A stretch of 64,000 nt of DNA from Thermobifida halotolerans (GTDB taxonomy: Bacteria > Actinomycetota > Actinomycetes > Streptosporangiales > Streptosporangiaceae): the NCBI RefSeq assembly GCF_003574835.2, contig NZ_CP063196.1, positions 1,550,001 to 1,614,000 of the forward strand, read 5' to 3'. How positions within the stretch are numbered: position 1 is the first letter of the stretch; each line of letters begins with the position of its first letter. The position numbers and the translations under genes are program-made. Shown here piece after piece: positions 25,293-33,914 of this stretch. The notes under the pieces were generated by a model. The model worked only from the letters and a program-made list of their open reading frames with translations. It had not been told where the DNA came from and searched no databases.

Positions 25293-27155
25293 TCACCCCA
25301 GCAGGACGAGCAGGACGAGCAGGACGGCCAGGAACGCCATGGCGGCAACGGCCTGGACGTAGTACTGGTGCAGCAGCCCGGTCTGCGGCCGCCGGGCCCA
25401 CCGGCCCGCGGAGCGCAGCCCCGAGGCCACCGCGCGCACCGCGCCGTCCAGGCGCGGCTCGATCCGCGCGCCGGCGAGCCGGGCCAGGCGCACCCCGGCC
25501 GCGGCGCCCGAGCCGACCCCCGCCGCGAGAACCCGGTCGTCGAACGTCGCCAGCGCACGCGACACCGCCAGGACAGGCGCGACCGCACCGGTACGCGCGG
25601 CCCGCTCCAGCCACAGCCACTCCCGCGACCACCGCGGCCGTGCCCGCGCGGCCGCCCTGAGCGGGGCGGGGCTCCGGTCGCCGTGCGCCCACGCGACCGC
25701 CACGAGCACCGCGACGGCGAGCGTCCCCGAGACAACCATCTCTCCGACGCCCGGCGAGGCGGCGCCCTCCTGCCCCAGCAGGCCGCGCCACCACGCGGCC
25801 AGCGGCGGCAGCGCCACCACGCCGAGCCCGGCAGCCGCCGCGGCCAGCACCGGAAGCGGAATCCGCTCGGAGGCGGGCACCCGGCCCGCCTCCGAGCGGG
25901 GGGCCGGGGCCGACCACACGGCCACCAGAGCCCTGGCGGCGTAGGCGGCGCTGACCGCCGAGGCGGCCAGGCCGGCGGCGTAGAGCGCCCCCGACGCCGC
26001 CAGGGCGGCTGCCAGCACCTCGTCCTTGGCCACCCAGACCGCCAGCGGCGGCAGCCCGCCCACGGCGAGCGCCCCCACCGAGAACACCGCGCCGACCAGT
26101 GGACGGCGGCGGGCCGCGCCGCGCAGTTCCCGGAGATCCTGGGTGCCCAGCGTGGTCAGCCAGGCACCCGCGGAGAGGAAGAGCAGGCTCTTGGCCGCCG
26201 CGTGCGCGGCGAACTGCAGCGCGCCTCCGCCGAGGGCGCCCACTCCGGCGGCCAGCACCACGAACCCCAGTTGCGAGCAGGTCGAGGCGGCCAGCAGTTG
26301 CTTGAGGTCGCGCTGGACGTAGGCCACCGCGCCCATCAGCAGGGCGGTGAGCACGCCGATCCAGGCTGAGGCCGACGCGGCCCAGCCCGTGGCGGCCAGC
26401 GCGGGGTGGACGCGCAGTAGCAGATACCCTCCGGCCGCGACCATCGTCGCCGAGTGCAGCAGCGCGGAGACCGGGGTGGGACCGGCCATCGCGCGGGACA
26501 GCCAGAAGCTGAACGGCAGTTGCGCGGACTTGCCCAGCGCGGCGACCAGCAGACCGGCGACCGCGGCGTCGCGCCACGCGCCGCCGAGGCCGGGCAGCGC
26601 CGCCAGCTCCAGGGCCGCCGCGCCACCGGCCAGGGCCGCCCCCGCCGCCAGGTACATGCCCAGGTCGGCGGTGCGCGTGGTGAGGAAGGCGACGGCCGCC
26701 GAACGCCCCCGAGCGGGATCGCGCCACCAGTAGGCGATGAGCGCGTAGGAGACCGCGCCCATGACCTCCCACGCGACGAGCAGCCCCAGCAGGTCGACGG
26801 CGGTGACCGTGGCCAGCATGGCCGAGGCGAACAGCAGCAGGAAGCCGTGGTAGCGGGCGCGCGCCTGATTCGGCCCGAGGTCTCCGACGGAGAACACCGC
26901 CACGGCCGCGAACACCGCGGTGACCGTGGTCACCCCCACCGCCGCCAGCCCGTCGACGGCGAAGGCGACGCCGATCGAGGGCAGCGCCGCAACCGGGAGC
27001 GTCGGCGCGGTGACCGCCGCCGCCACGCCCAGTCCGACCAGGAGCACCGCCACGGCCACGGCCAGCGGCGCGGCCACGGTGTCGGCCCGGCGCCCCGACA
27101 CCAGCAGCGCGGCCCCGGCCAGTGCGGGCAGTGCGAGCAGAATCCCCAGTACCAC
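25293..27155 (-). CDS. nuoL: NADH-quinone oxidoreductase subunit L-like antiporter subunit
   Basis: The 620-residue protein has the NuoL core: LLVAWEVMGAVSYALIAYWW (helix-5 Glu), GKSAQLPFSFWLSRAMAGPTPVSALLHSATMV and VWVAKDEVLAAA (Lys). The C-terminal end has a lateral-helix-like region and final helix. GTG start at 27155, 10 bases after nuoK ends. Key charged residues look intact, unlike those in the M and N subunits of the same operon. Confidence 0.9.
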   Translation of the reverse strand: MVLGILLALPALAGAALLVSGRRADTVAAPLAVAVAVLLVGLGVAAAVTAPTLPVAALPSIGVAFAVDGLAAVGVTTVTAVFAAVAVFSVGDLGPNQARARYHGFLLLFASAMLATVTAVDLLGLLVAWEVMGAVSYALIAYWWRDPARGRSAAVAFLTTRTADLGMYLAAGAALAGGAAALELAALPGLGGAWRDAAVAGLLVAALGKSAQLPFSFWLSRAMAGPTPVSALLHSATMVAAGGYLLLRVHPALAATGWAASASAWIGVLTALLMGAVAYVQRDLKQLLAASTCSQLGFVVLAAGVGALGGGALQFAAHAAAKSLLFLSAGAWLTTLGTQDLRELRGAARRRPLVGAVFSVGALAVGGLPPLAVWVAKDEVLAAALAASGALYAAGLAASAVSAAYAARALVAVWSAPAPRSEAGRVPASERIPLPVLAAAAAGLGVVALPPLAAWWRGLLGQEGAASPGVGEMVVSGTLAVAVLVAVAWAHGDRSPAPLRAAARARPRWSREWLWLERAARTGAVAPVLAVSRALATFDDRVLAAGVGSGAAAGVRLARLAGARIEPRLDGAVRAVASGLRSAGRWARRPQTGLLHQYYVQAVAAMAFLAVLLVLLVLLG

Positions 27156-27165
27156 GGCGACCGCC

Positions 27166-27471
27166 TCAGTCCCGCAGGTCGGCGGCGGAGTCGACCATGT
27201 CGACGTCGCGGGCCCGGAAGATGGCGGTGGCCACGGCGAACCCGACCGCCATCTCCACCGCCATGGCGGTGATCGCCACCAGCACGAGCACCTGCCCGTC
27301 GGGGCGGTCGGCCGACAGGTGGAACCAGAACGCGGCGGCCGCCACGATCACGGCGTTGACCATCAGCTCCAGGCCCATCATGATCATGACGACGCCCTGC
27401 TGGCTGAGCGCCCCGTACAGGCCGACCGCCAGCAGCGCGGCCGCCAGCAGCAGGAACAGTTCCAGGCTCAC
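27166..27471 (-). CDS. nuoK: NADH-quinone oxidoreductase subunit K-like
   Basis: The 101-residue, three-helix subunit keeps both buried glutamates (MMGLELMVNAVIV and MAVEMAVGFAVA). The GTG at 27471 overlaps the nuoJ stop as GTGA. NuoK joins the proton path between NuoH/J and the antiporter subunits. Length and residues are normal. Confidence 0.9.
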   Translation of the reverse strand: MSLELFLLLAAALLAVGLYGALSQQGVVMIMMGLELMVNAVIVAAAAFWFHLSADRPDGQVLVLVAITAMAVEMAVGFAVATAIFRARDVDMVDSAADLRD

Positions 27472-28034
27472 CGGCCCACACCTTTACGGACGGGGGCGTC
27501 GGCCGCGCCGCGCCGCAGGTCGTCGCCGTAGCGGTCGTAGCGGCCGCGGTCGGTGGCCAGCACGACCGCGGCGACCATCGTGGCGAACAGCACCATGCCG
27601 ACGACGACCATCACGAGCATGTGCGAGCCCATCAGCGCCGCACCCAGCGACTCCGTCGGGTCCGGTGGTGGGGCCGCTCCGGCCTCAGGCCAGGGCACCA
27701 GCCAGATCCCGGCGGCAAGGGCGGTGAACACGGCGACGGACACCGCCAGGGCGCCCCGCCGGTTGTGCACCATGGCCATCGGTGTCAGCCCGGCCGGGTT
27801 CATCATGTACATGATCATGAAGACGGCCATGACCAGCATCTCCATGACCATCATCAGGATGATGAGGACCCCCAGGTAGGACAGGTCCAGCAGCAGCAGC
27901 ACGGCCACCCCGGTGAACACGAACGAGGCCAGCAGCGCGAACGTCGCGCGGGCCATGGAGTCCACCCGGAACACCGCGATCCCGGCGGCCACGGCGCCCA
28001 CCGCGCAGACCATGAAGACGACCATTTCCCCCAT
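27468..28034 (-). CDS. nuoJ: NADH-quinone oxidoreductase subunit J-like
   Basis: The 188-residue protein with about five membrane helices includes YLGVLIILMMVMEMLVMAVF, matching the conserved YxGAIxVLFxFVVMM helix of NuoJ. Upstream there is MVFMVCAVGAVAAGIAVFRVDSM, the usual NuoJ start. A methionine-rich stretch (VMEMLVMAVFMIMYMM) is notable. It is overlapped by nuoK by 4 bases and starts 6 bases after the nuoH stop. Confidence 0.87.
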   Translation of the reverse strand: MGEMVVFMVCAVGAVAAGIAVFRVDSMARATFALLASFVFTGVAVLLLLDLSYLGVLIILMMVMEMLVMAVFMIMYMMNPAGLTPMAMVHNRRGALAVSVAVFTALAAGIWLVPWPEAGAAPPPDPTESLGAALMGSHMLVMVVVGMVLFATMVAAVVLATDRGRYDRYGDDLRRGAADAPVRKGVGR

Positions 28035-28040
28035 CGGCGG

Positions 28041-28970
28041 TCACACCCATTCCAGGAGCACGAACACGGACACGGCCAGCGCCTGCAGCAGCGTCACCGG
28101 CAACAGCACCACCCAGCCGACCTCCACGAAGCGGTCCACGCGCACCGTGGGCAGCCGGTGCGCCAGCCACACCAGCACCGCGAGCACCGCCGCGGTCTTG
28201 AGCAGCGACCACAGCCAGTCCGGCAGCAGCGGTCCCGCGCCGCCGCCCAGGAACAGCGGGACCGCCATGGCCGAGGCCGCGGCGAGCATCAGGTAGCGGC
28301 CGGTGCGCAGCACCAGGGCGTCCACCCCCGACAACTCGGCGGCCACACCGCCCGCCACGTCCCGCCCCACCGCCTGGTCGAGGGGCCCCCAGAACGCCAT
28401 CGCCAGCGCCGAGAGCAGGTAGACGGCGAACGCCACCGGCATCACCGCGGCGAACCACACGTCCTGCTGCGCGGCGACGATGTCACCGACCCGCAGCGAC
28501 CCGGCCCCCACCGCCGCCGTGATCAGCGCGAACATGTGCGGCAGTTCGTAGGCCAGCCCCAGCGCCAGGAACCGGTAGGCGCCCAGCAGCCCCCACACCG
28601 AGTCGGCGCCCCAGCCCGCCAGCCACACCGCGGCCCAGATCAGCACCTCCATGGCGTTGAACCAGACCACGCCGACCGACAGGTCGCCGACCACCCGGCC
28701 GCCGAGCGGAACCACCAGCACGGCCATGGTCGCGGCCACGGGGACCAGCGCCACGCCCGACTGCCGCAGCAGCGTGTCGGCCCCGGGAACCGAGCGGCGC
28801 TGCCCCACCAGCAGCCGCGCCGCCTCGCGTCCCGGGGCGGCCAGGCCCGCGGTCGGCGCTGCTCCGGCGGCGTGCGCGCGCAGCAGCGCCGCGAGGGCCG
28901 CCGCCCCGTAGGCGAGGACGGCGAGCAGCAACGGGGCGGCCACGGCGCCCCACACGGGGGTCTCAACCAC
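28041..28970 (-). CDS. nuoH: NADH-quinone oxidoreductase subunit H-like, degenerate quinone-site loops
   Basis: The 309-residue protein with about eight helices aligns with NuoH at AAELSGVDALVLRTGRYLMLAAASAMAVPLFLGG. This matches the canonical TEYSG...AEYxNM...LFLGG region. The first loop (ERKxxxRxQxRxGP) is not seen. The glutamate-rich quinone loop (RAPFDLPEAExELVAG) is replaced by GPLDQAVGRDVAGGVAAE. NuoH normally forms the quinone tunnel entrance, so a standard quinone site is doubtful. The gene overlaps the end of the upstream NuoB/D-like gene by 8 bases. Confidence 0.82.
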   Translation of the reverse strand: MVETPVWGAVAAPLLLAVLAYGAAALAALLRAHAAGAAPTAGLAAPGREAARLLVGQRRSVPGADTLLRQSGVALVPVAATMAVLVVPLGGRVVGDLSVGVVWFNAMEVLIWAAVWLAGWGADSVWGLLGAYRFLALGLAYELPHMFALITAAVGAGSLRVGDIVAAQQDVWFAAVMPVAFAVYLLSALAMAFWGPLDQAVGRDVAGGVAAELSGVDALVLRTGRYLMLAAASAMAVPLFLGGGAGPLLPDWLWSLLKTAAVLAVLVWLAHRLPTVRVDRFVEVGWVVLLPVTLLQALAVSVFVLLEWV

Positions 28971-30237
28971 GGGCCGCCTCCGGTTCGTGGGTGGCGAGCG
29001 CCTCCAGGTCGGGGTCCAGGGAGGCCACGGTCAGCCGCGCTCCGGCCAGTTCCTGACCGACCAGCAGTTCCGGCAGCGCCGCCAGCGCGGCGCGCGCGTG
29101 CTCGGCCCGCTCCCGGCCCGGCGGCCGGGCCGCTTCCCGAGCGGACGGCGCCGCGAGGACCACGGCCGCCACGTCGTCGAGCCAGCGCGTCCACCGCGCC
29201 GTGGCGTCGCCCCGCAGGGGTTCGGGAAAGTGCGCGGGCGCCGGTCCCGTGCCGTCGGTCGTCCAGCGCAGCAGCCGGGAGCGGCGCACCCGCCGCACCC
29301 ACCGGATGTGGCGGGCGCGCGGCCGCCACGGCCCCGGGGCCAGCAGGTCGTCGCGCAGCAGTCGGAACGCCGCGGCCGCGTCGGGCCATCCGGCCACGGC
29401 GAGCAGCCGCTGCAGCGAGTCGGCAGCGGCCGCCGCGCGGGTGCGTGTCCAGTCGGGCCGCCCGTCCGCGTCCGGCACGGGGGCGTCCCAGAACGGGGGA
29501 CCGTCCGGTTTCCCCACGGTCGAGACCTCGGCCTGCTGCACCACGTCGCCCTGGAGCACCGTCCGCACCAGCAGACCGCTCGGCCAGTCGGGCAGCGCCG
29601 GTCCCAGCGCGACGTGCAGCCGGTCCAGTTTCAGCCCGTCGCGGTCGGGACCCCGCTGCGCCATCGCCAGGCCACCGGGCATCTTCATGCCCCCGCCGTG
29701 CGTCCCGTGCCCGTCGTGCGTTCCGTGGTCGTCGTGGCCGCCGTGTGTCCCGTGGTCGTCGTGGCCGTCGTGTGTTCCGTGGCCGCCGTGTGTCCCGTGG
29801 TCGTCGTGGCCGTCGTGTGTTCCGTGGCCGCCGTGCGTCCCGTGGTTGCCGTGTCCCTGCTGCTCCTCGTCTCCCCGCGGGGCGCGGGGTTCCGGCGGTC
29901 CGGGGCGGGAGGCCGCGTCGCGGCGCTGGGCGGCGACGTCGTGCAGTTCGGCCCGCGCCCGGTCGAGGCGGCGGGCGGCCTCGTGCGCGGAGACCACACG
30001 TACGCGGGCGCGCGGACCGGGCATCTGGTCCCACAGCCGGTCGACGGCCTCCTCCGCCTCCGGACCGCCGGAGCCGCACACCACCAGCAGGTCCGCGTCG
30101 ATCGGGGTGAGCGCCCGCCGCCAGCCGCGCTCGCGCAGCACCCGCTCCACGGCCAGCCGGGCCTCCGTCCCGCCGACGGCGGCGACCAAGAAGACGCGGG
30201 GGAGGGACCACCGCAGCAGGCGCTCGGTCAGGTCCAC
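28963..30237 (-). CDS. Degenerate NuoB/NuoD-like fusion protein with His-Gly-Thr-Asp repeat
   Basis: The protein is 424 residues from a GTG at 30237 overlapping the nuoA stop by 10 bases. The N-terminal ~100 residues (LPRVFLVAAVGGTEARLAVE, ADLLVVCGSGG, LWDQMPGPRARV) look like a NuoB-type domain without the cluster cysteines. A central His-rich stretch follows, with 18 His in about 54 residues, then a part beginning LKLDRLHVALGPALPDWPSG, which recalls the start of NuoD/hydrogenase large subunits without the HxxTH quinone motif. The C terminus is Ala/Arg-rich and unrecognised. In position it replaces nuoB-C-D. It can hardly carry electrons. A structural cap or metal-binding part is my inference. 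Confidence 0.6.
   Translation of the reverse strand: MDLTERLLRWSLPRVFLVAAVGGTEARLAVERVLRERGWRRALTPIDADLLVVCGSGGPEAEEAVDRLWDQMPGPRARVRVVSAHEAARRLDRARAELHDVAAQRRDAASRPGPPEPRAPRGDEEQQGHGNHGTHGGHGTHDGHDDHGTHGGHGTHDGHDDHGTHGGHDDHGTHDGHGTHGGGMKMPGGLAMAQRGPDRDGLKLDRLHVALGPALPDWPSGLLVRTVLQGDVVQQAEVSTVGKPDGPPFWDAPVPDADGRPDWTRTRAAAAADSLQRLLAVAGWPDAAAAFRLLRDDLLAPGPWRPRARHIRWVRRVRRSRLLRWTTDGTGPAPAHFPEPLRGDATARWTRWLDDVAAVVLAAPSAREAARPPGRERAEHARAALAALPELLVGQELAGARLTVASLDPDLEALATHEPEAARG
29695..29860 (-). repeat. 45-bp in-frame tandem repeat encoding His/Gly/Thr/Asp units
   Basis: Two exact 45-base units plus partial and variant copies encode HGTHGGHGTHDGHDD. The repeat stays in frame in the NuoB/D-like gene and should vary in copy number between strains. 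Such His-rich tracts commonly bind Zn, Ni or Cu. Confidence 0.85.
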
Positions 30238-30578
30238 CGGAAGACCCCCTCCCGCCAGGCGTAGACGACGGCCGCGACCAGGACCGCGAGGAAGAGGAAC
30301 ATCTCGACCACGGCCCCGGCCCCCATCTCGCCGACGACGAGGACCCACGGGTACATGAAGACCATCTCCATGTCGAAGGCCAGGAAGAGCATCGCCACCG
30401 CGTACCAGCGCACGTGGTGGCGCGAGACCGCGTGCTCGCGCACCGGCATCCCCGACAGGAAGGGGGCTCGCACCAGCGGCTCACGCCCCACGCGCACCAG
30501 GGAGGCGACGCCGTGGAGCCCGAGAGGCACCGCGACGGCCACCCCGAGCAGGGGCAGCGCGACCCAGAAGGAGTCCAC
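30228..30578 (-). CDS. nuoA: NADH-quinone oxidoreductase subunit A-like
   Basis: The 116-residue, three-helix protein is the first gene of the operon. RWYAVAMLFLAFDMEMVFMYPW matches the NuoA signature (FxxxAxxFLxFDxExxFLYPW). The loop that normally carries YECG near the quinone site is replaced by LSGMP, so the conserved Cys and Glu are absent. The GTG at 30578 is chosen because GGAGGCG lies upstream at 5 bases and the length is then normal. Confidence 0.87.
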   Translation of the reverse strand: MDSFWVALPLLGVAVAVPLGLHGVASLVRVGREPLVRAPFLSGMPVREHAVSRHHVRWYAVAMLFLAFDMEMVFMYPWVLVVGEMGAGAVVEMFLFLAVLVAAVVYAWREGVFRWT

Positions 30579-30995
30579 CGATCCGCCTCCCCTCCGTGTC
30601 CGGACAGCCACCGAGAACGGCTTCCCGGAACGCGGGCGGATCATGCGCCGTGCGCGGCAGCGGATCGGACACGGTGGCGGACCGGCCTGACCCGGTGACG
30701 GATCCGTGCCCGGACGCGGACCCAGAACCGGTGCCGGAAGGTCGGGAGAGGCGGCGGGGCGTTCCGGGGATGGGGTTCGGGGCACCCCGACCACGGGGCT
30801 GCGGGGGCATGTGGTGCTGGTGGGCTGTGGTGGGGCGGGTCGTCCCGGGGCCGGGGTGCTGTGGTGCGGGCCTGCCGGGAAGGCGGGGGCACGGGCGGGT
30901 CGGCGCCGGGGCGCCTCCCCGTTCCTGCGCCAGCCCGTGGCGGGGCCGCCCGGGGGTCTGGAACACCTCGCCCGCCCGGCTTCCCGGTATCGGAC
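30579..30995. other. Gap of ~420 bases without a recognisable gene
   Basis: The region between nuoA and the Uma2-family gene is extremely G-rich on the plus strand after 30770, with many short GGGG runs. It must hold the promoter of the complex I operon, but I see no clear promoter hexamers and no credible reading frame. Confidence 0.4.
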
Positions 30996-31571
30996 TCAGA
31001 ACCGGTCGATCTCGGTCAGGTCGATCGTGATGTCGAAGGGCACGGTCACGTCGAGCCGGTCGTGGAAGATTCCGGTCAGCGCGTAGGCGGCGGTGGCGGG
31101 GTCGAGCTGGTAGACGTAGACCGTCGGTCCGCCCGAGACGTTCTCCACCCGCCAGAAGTGCGGGATGCCCGCCGCCGCGTACAGTTGCGGTTTGCGTTCG
31201 CGGTCGCGCACCTGGGATTCGGGGGAGACGACCTCCACGGCGAGTTCGACCGCGTCGGGGCGGTAGAAGGTCTGCCCGTCGCTCTCGTCTCCGGCGCGGA
31301 CCACCAGCAGGTCGGGTTCGGGACGCTGGCGCGGCCCCAGCACCACGCTCATCTCGCGCCGGACGCGCAGGTGGCGGGGGAGGGCCCGGCGCAGTCCCAC
31401 CTCCAGCAGGGACAACACCAGGGAGTGGAAGAGTGTCTGCGGGCTCACCAGGACGAGGCTTCCGTCGATCAGTTCGGTGTGCGGGGGGAGGTCGGGCAGC
31501 CGGTCGAGGTCGGCGGCGGTGAACCCGTCGGGCGGGGGAAACAGCCAGTCGGGGATGGGCTGGGCGTTCAC
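30996..31571 (-). CDS. Uma2-family (DUF820) putative restriction-endonuclease-fold protein
   Basis: The 191-residue protein has the Uma2 pattern: ELIDGSLVLVSPQTLFHSLV near residue 33, PEPDLLVVRAGD (Asp of the PD-(D/E)XK-like core), VELAVEVVSPESQVRDRERKPQLYAAAGIPHFWRV (ExVSP...KxxxYAxxGIPxYW). The GTG at 31571 has AAGGAGGGG at ideal spacing. The family is abundant in actinobacteria and cyanobacteria. Its nuclease activity and role are not well established. It stands alone, divergent from pabAB. Confidence 0.85.
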   Translation of the reverse strand: MNAQPIPDWLFPPPDGFTAADLDRLPDLPPHTELIDGSLVLVSPQTLFHSLVLSLLEVGLRRALPRHLRVRREMSVVLGPRQRPEPDLLVVRAGDESDGQTFYRPDAVELAVEVVSPESQVRDRERKPQLYAAAGIPHFWRVENVSGGPTVYVYQLDPATAAYALTGIFHDRLDVTVPFDITIDLTEIDRF

Positions 31572-31594
31572 CGGTCCCCTCCTTGATCGGTTCG

Positions 31595-31608
31595 TGACGC
31601 GCGCGTCA
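31595..31608. promoter_or_regulatory. Perfect 14-bp palindrome in the Uma2/pabAB divergent promoter
   Basis: TGACGCGCGCGTCA is its own reverse complement and is followed on the plus strand by TACAGG, a possible -10. It lies between the two divergent genes and could be an operator for either one. The binding protein is unknown. Confidence 0.35.
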
Positions 31609-31688
31609 TACAGGGTAGCCGACGAGGGGGTTTCGGCGCGGACGAGCGTACCCTGGAACGTCGCGGCGACCGGGAAGGGGGACACGGC

Positions 31689-33863
31689 GTGCGGGTGCTC
31701 ATCGTGGACAACCACGACTCCTACACCTACAACCTCTTCCAGCTGTTCGCCCGGACCCTCGGCGCCGAACCACTGGTCGTCGCCAACGACGACGCGCGAT
31801 GGCGGAGCCTGGACCCGACCGACTTCGACGCCGCGGTGATCTCCCCCGGTCCCGGCACCCCGCGGCGCGCGGGCGACCTGGAGCAGGCGGTGCGGGTGCT
31901 GGCCGAGCCGGACCTGCCCGTTCTGGGCGTGTGCCTGGGCCACCAGGCGCTCGCCCACCACGAGGGAGCCGTGGTCACCGCGGCCCCCGCTCCCCGGCAC
32001 GGCCATCTGAGCCGGGTGCGCCACGACGGCTCCGAGCTGTTCACCGGTGTCCCGCAGGACTTCACCGCGGTGCGCTACCACTCGCTGCACGTCGCCGAAC
32101 CGCTGCCCGGGACCCTGGAGGCCACCGCGTGGGCCGAGGACGGCGTGGTCATGGCGCTGCGCCACCGCGCCCTGCCGCGATGGGGGGTGCAGTTCCACCC
32201 CGAGTCCGTGGCCAGCGAGCACGGCCGCGTCCTCGTCGCCAACTTCGCCCGCCTGGCCGCCCGCCACCGCCGCGTCGCCGCGGGCCGTCCGGGGAGGTCC
32301 GAGAACCGGGCAGGCACGGCCGCGGCGAGGACGCCCGCCCCCGCCCCGCGACCCCCGAGCACCCGAAGCGACCCCGCCACCCCGGAAGGACGCCGGGAGG
32401 CGCGGGCCGAAACCCCCTCGGAGGCGCGGTGGCCGCACCCCGGGGCGCTGCGGTTCCGGGTGCTGGAACGGGAGGTGGACGCCGAGGCGGTGTTCCTCGC
32501 CCGCTACGCCGAGCGCGAGTACGCCTTCTGGCTGGACAGCAGCCGCGTCGGCGGCACCGCGCGGTTCTCGTTCCTGGGCTGTGCCGACGGCCCGCGCGGC
32601 GAGGTGCTCACCTACCGGGTGGGCGACGGCGCGGTGCGGGTGCGGTCGGCCGACGGCGCGGTCAGAGACGAGCCCGGCACGATCTTCGACGTGCTCGACG
32701 CGCGCGTCGCCCCTGCCCCCGGCGCCCGCCCCGACCTGCCCTTCGACTTCGCCGGCGGCTACGTCGGCTACTTCGGCTACGAACTGAAGGCCGACTGCGG
32801 CGGCGCGGCCGCGCACCGCGCCGCCACCCCCGACGCGGTGTGGCTGCGCTGCGACCGCTTCGTGGCGGTCGACCACGTCGCGGGACGCACCTACCTGGTC
32901 GCCGCCGACGGCGACGACGACTGGCTGGCGGAGACCGAACGCGCTCTGGCCGGTCTGCGGCCCCTCCCGCCGCCGCCCGCGGCGCGCGGCGCGGACCCGG
33001 CGCGCTGGGCGGAGCGCTCCCGCGCCGACTACCTGGTCGACGTCAAGGAGTGCCTGAGCGAGCTGGCGGCGGGGGAGAGCTACGAGATCTGCCTGACCGC
33101 GCGGGTGCGGCTGCCCGCCCCCGCCGACGGCACCGCCTTCTACCGGAGGCTGCGCCGCACCGGTCCGGCCCCCTACGCGGCGCTGCTGCGGCTGGGGGAG
33201 ACCACCGTGCACAGCGCCTCCCCGGAGCGCTTCTTGAGGGTGGGCCGCGACGGGACGGTGGAGAGCCGACCGATCAAGGGGACCGCGCCGCGCCACGGCG
33301 ATCCGGACGTCGACGCCCGGCTGCGGGAGGAGTTGCGCCGCGACCCCAAGACGCGGGCGGAGAACCTGATGATCGTGGACCTGCTCCGCAACGACCTGGG
33401 CCGGGTCTGCGAGGTGGGCAGCGTCGAGGTGCCCGCGTTCCTGTACACCGAGTCCTACGCCACGGTGCACCAGCTGGTCTCCGCGATCCGGGGGCGGCTG
33501 CGCGCCGACCGGTCGGCGCTGGACGCGGTCCGGGCGTGCTTCCCGGCGGGGTCGATGACGGGGGCGCCCAAGGAGCGCACCATGCGGATCCTGGACCGGT
33601 TGGAGTCCAGCGCCCGGGGGGTGTACTCGGGGGCGCTGGGCTACCTGTCGTACTCGGGCACGGCCGATCTGAGCGTGGTGATCCGCTCCGCCGTCAGCCG
33701 TGCGGGGGAGTTGACGGTGGGGGCGGGAGGGGCGGTCGTGCTCGACTCGGTTCCCGAGCGGGAGCACGCCGAGATGCTGCTCAAGGCCGCCGTTCCGCTG
33801 CGGGGCCTGGAGACGGGACGAGCCCGTCCCGGCGCGGGGCCGGGACGGGCCGAGGCGGGGTGA
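31689..33863 (+). CDS. pabAB: Aminodeoxychorismate synthase, fused PabA-PabB
   Basis: The 724-residue protein has a class I glutamine amidotransferase domain (residues 1-195: VDNHDSYTYNL, SPGPGTP, catalytic Cys in GVCLGHQAL, His/Glu in WGVQFHPES). A ~50-residue Arg/Pro linker follows, then a chorismate-binding domain. That domain carries SRPIKGT, with the lysine typical of PabB rather than the alanine of TrpE, so the product is 4-amino-4-deoxychorismate, used for folate or for PABA-derived metabolites. ENLMIVDLLRNDLGRVC and GSMTGAPKERTM are conserved. GTG start at 31689. No pabC gene is adjacent, so the lyase must be elsewhere. Confidence 0.92.
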   Translation: MRVLIVDNHDSYTYNLFQLFARTLGAEPLVVANDDARWRSLDPTDFDAAVISPGPGTPRRAGDLEQAVRVLAEPDLPVLGVCLGHQALAHHEGAVVTAAPAPRHGHLSRVRHDGSELFTGVPQDFTAVRYHSLHVAEPLPGTLEATAWAEDGVVMALRHRALPRWGVQFHPESVASEHGRVLVANFARLAARHRRVAAGRPGRSENRAGTAAARTPAPAPRPPSTRSDPATPEGRREARAETPSEARWPHPGALRFRVLEREVDAEAVFLARYAEREYAFWLDSSRVGGTARFSFLGCADGPRGEVLTYRVGDGAVRVRSADGAVRDEPGTIFDVLDARVAPAPGARPDLPFDFAGGYVGYFGYELKADCGGAAAHRAATPDAVWLRCDRFVAVDHVAGRTYLVAADGDDDWLAETERALAGLRPLPPPPAARGADPARWAERSRADYLVDVKECLSELAAGESYEICLTARVRLPAPADGTAFYRRLRRTGPAPYAALLRLGETTVHSASPERFLRVGRDGTVESRPIKGTAPRHGDPDVDARLREELRRDPKTRAENLMIVDLLRNDLGRVCEVGSVEVPAFLYTESYATVHQLVSAIRGRLRADRSALDAVRACFPAGSMTGAPKERTMRILDRLESSARGVYSGALGYLSYSGTADLSVVIRSAVSRAGELTVGAGGAVVLDSVPEREHAEMLLKAAVPLRGLETGRARPGAGPGRAEAG

Positions 33864-33914
33864 AGGCGAGGAGGGGGCCCGCCCTCACCGCGCTCTCAGG
33901 GAGGGGAACCCGGG

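Noticed and set aside
22354-26772. A 1472-codon open frame on the minus strand spanning nuoN, nuoM and nuoL
   Set aside because: Only its last ~475 codons (NuoN) show homology. The rest is Arg/Gly/Ala-rich shadow sequence in another frame of nuoM and nuoL.
29695-29860. Regular repeats that at first look like a CRISPR array
   Set aside because: They have no unique spacers, the unit is 45 bases and in frame, and they encode a His/Gly/Thr/Asp tract inside a gene.
30579-30995. An RNA gene or riboswitch in the gap before the complex I operon
   Set aside because: The region is G-run-rich with no recognisable conserved RNA structure; the ability to fold is expected from composition alone.
31689-33863. 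Anthranilate synthase (TrpE-TrpG fusion)
   Set aside because: The motif is PIKGT with lysine, typical of aminodeoxychorismate synthase, rather than PIAGT of TrpE.
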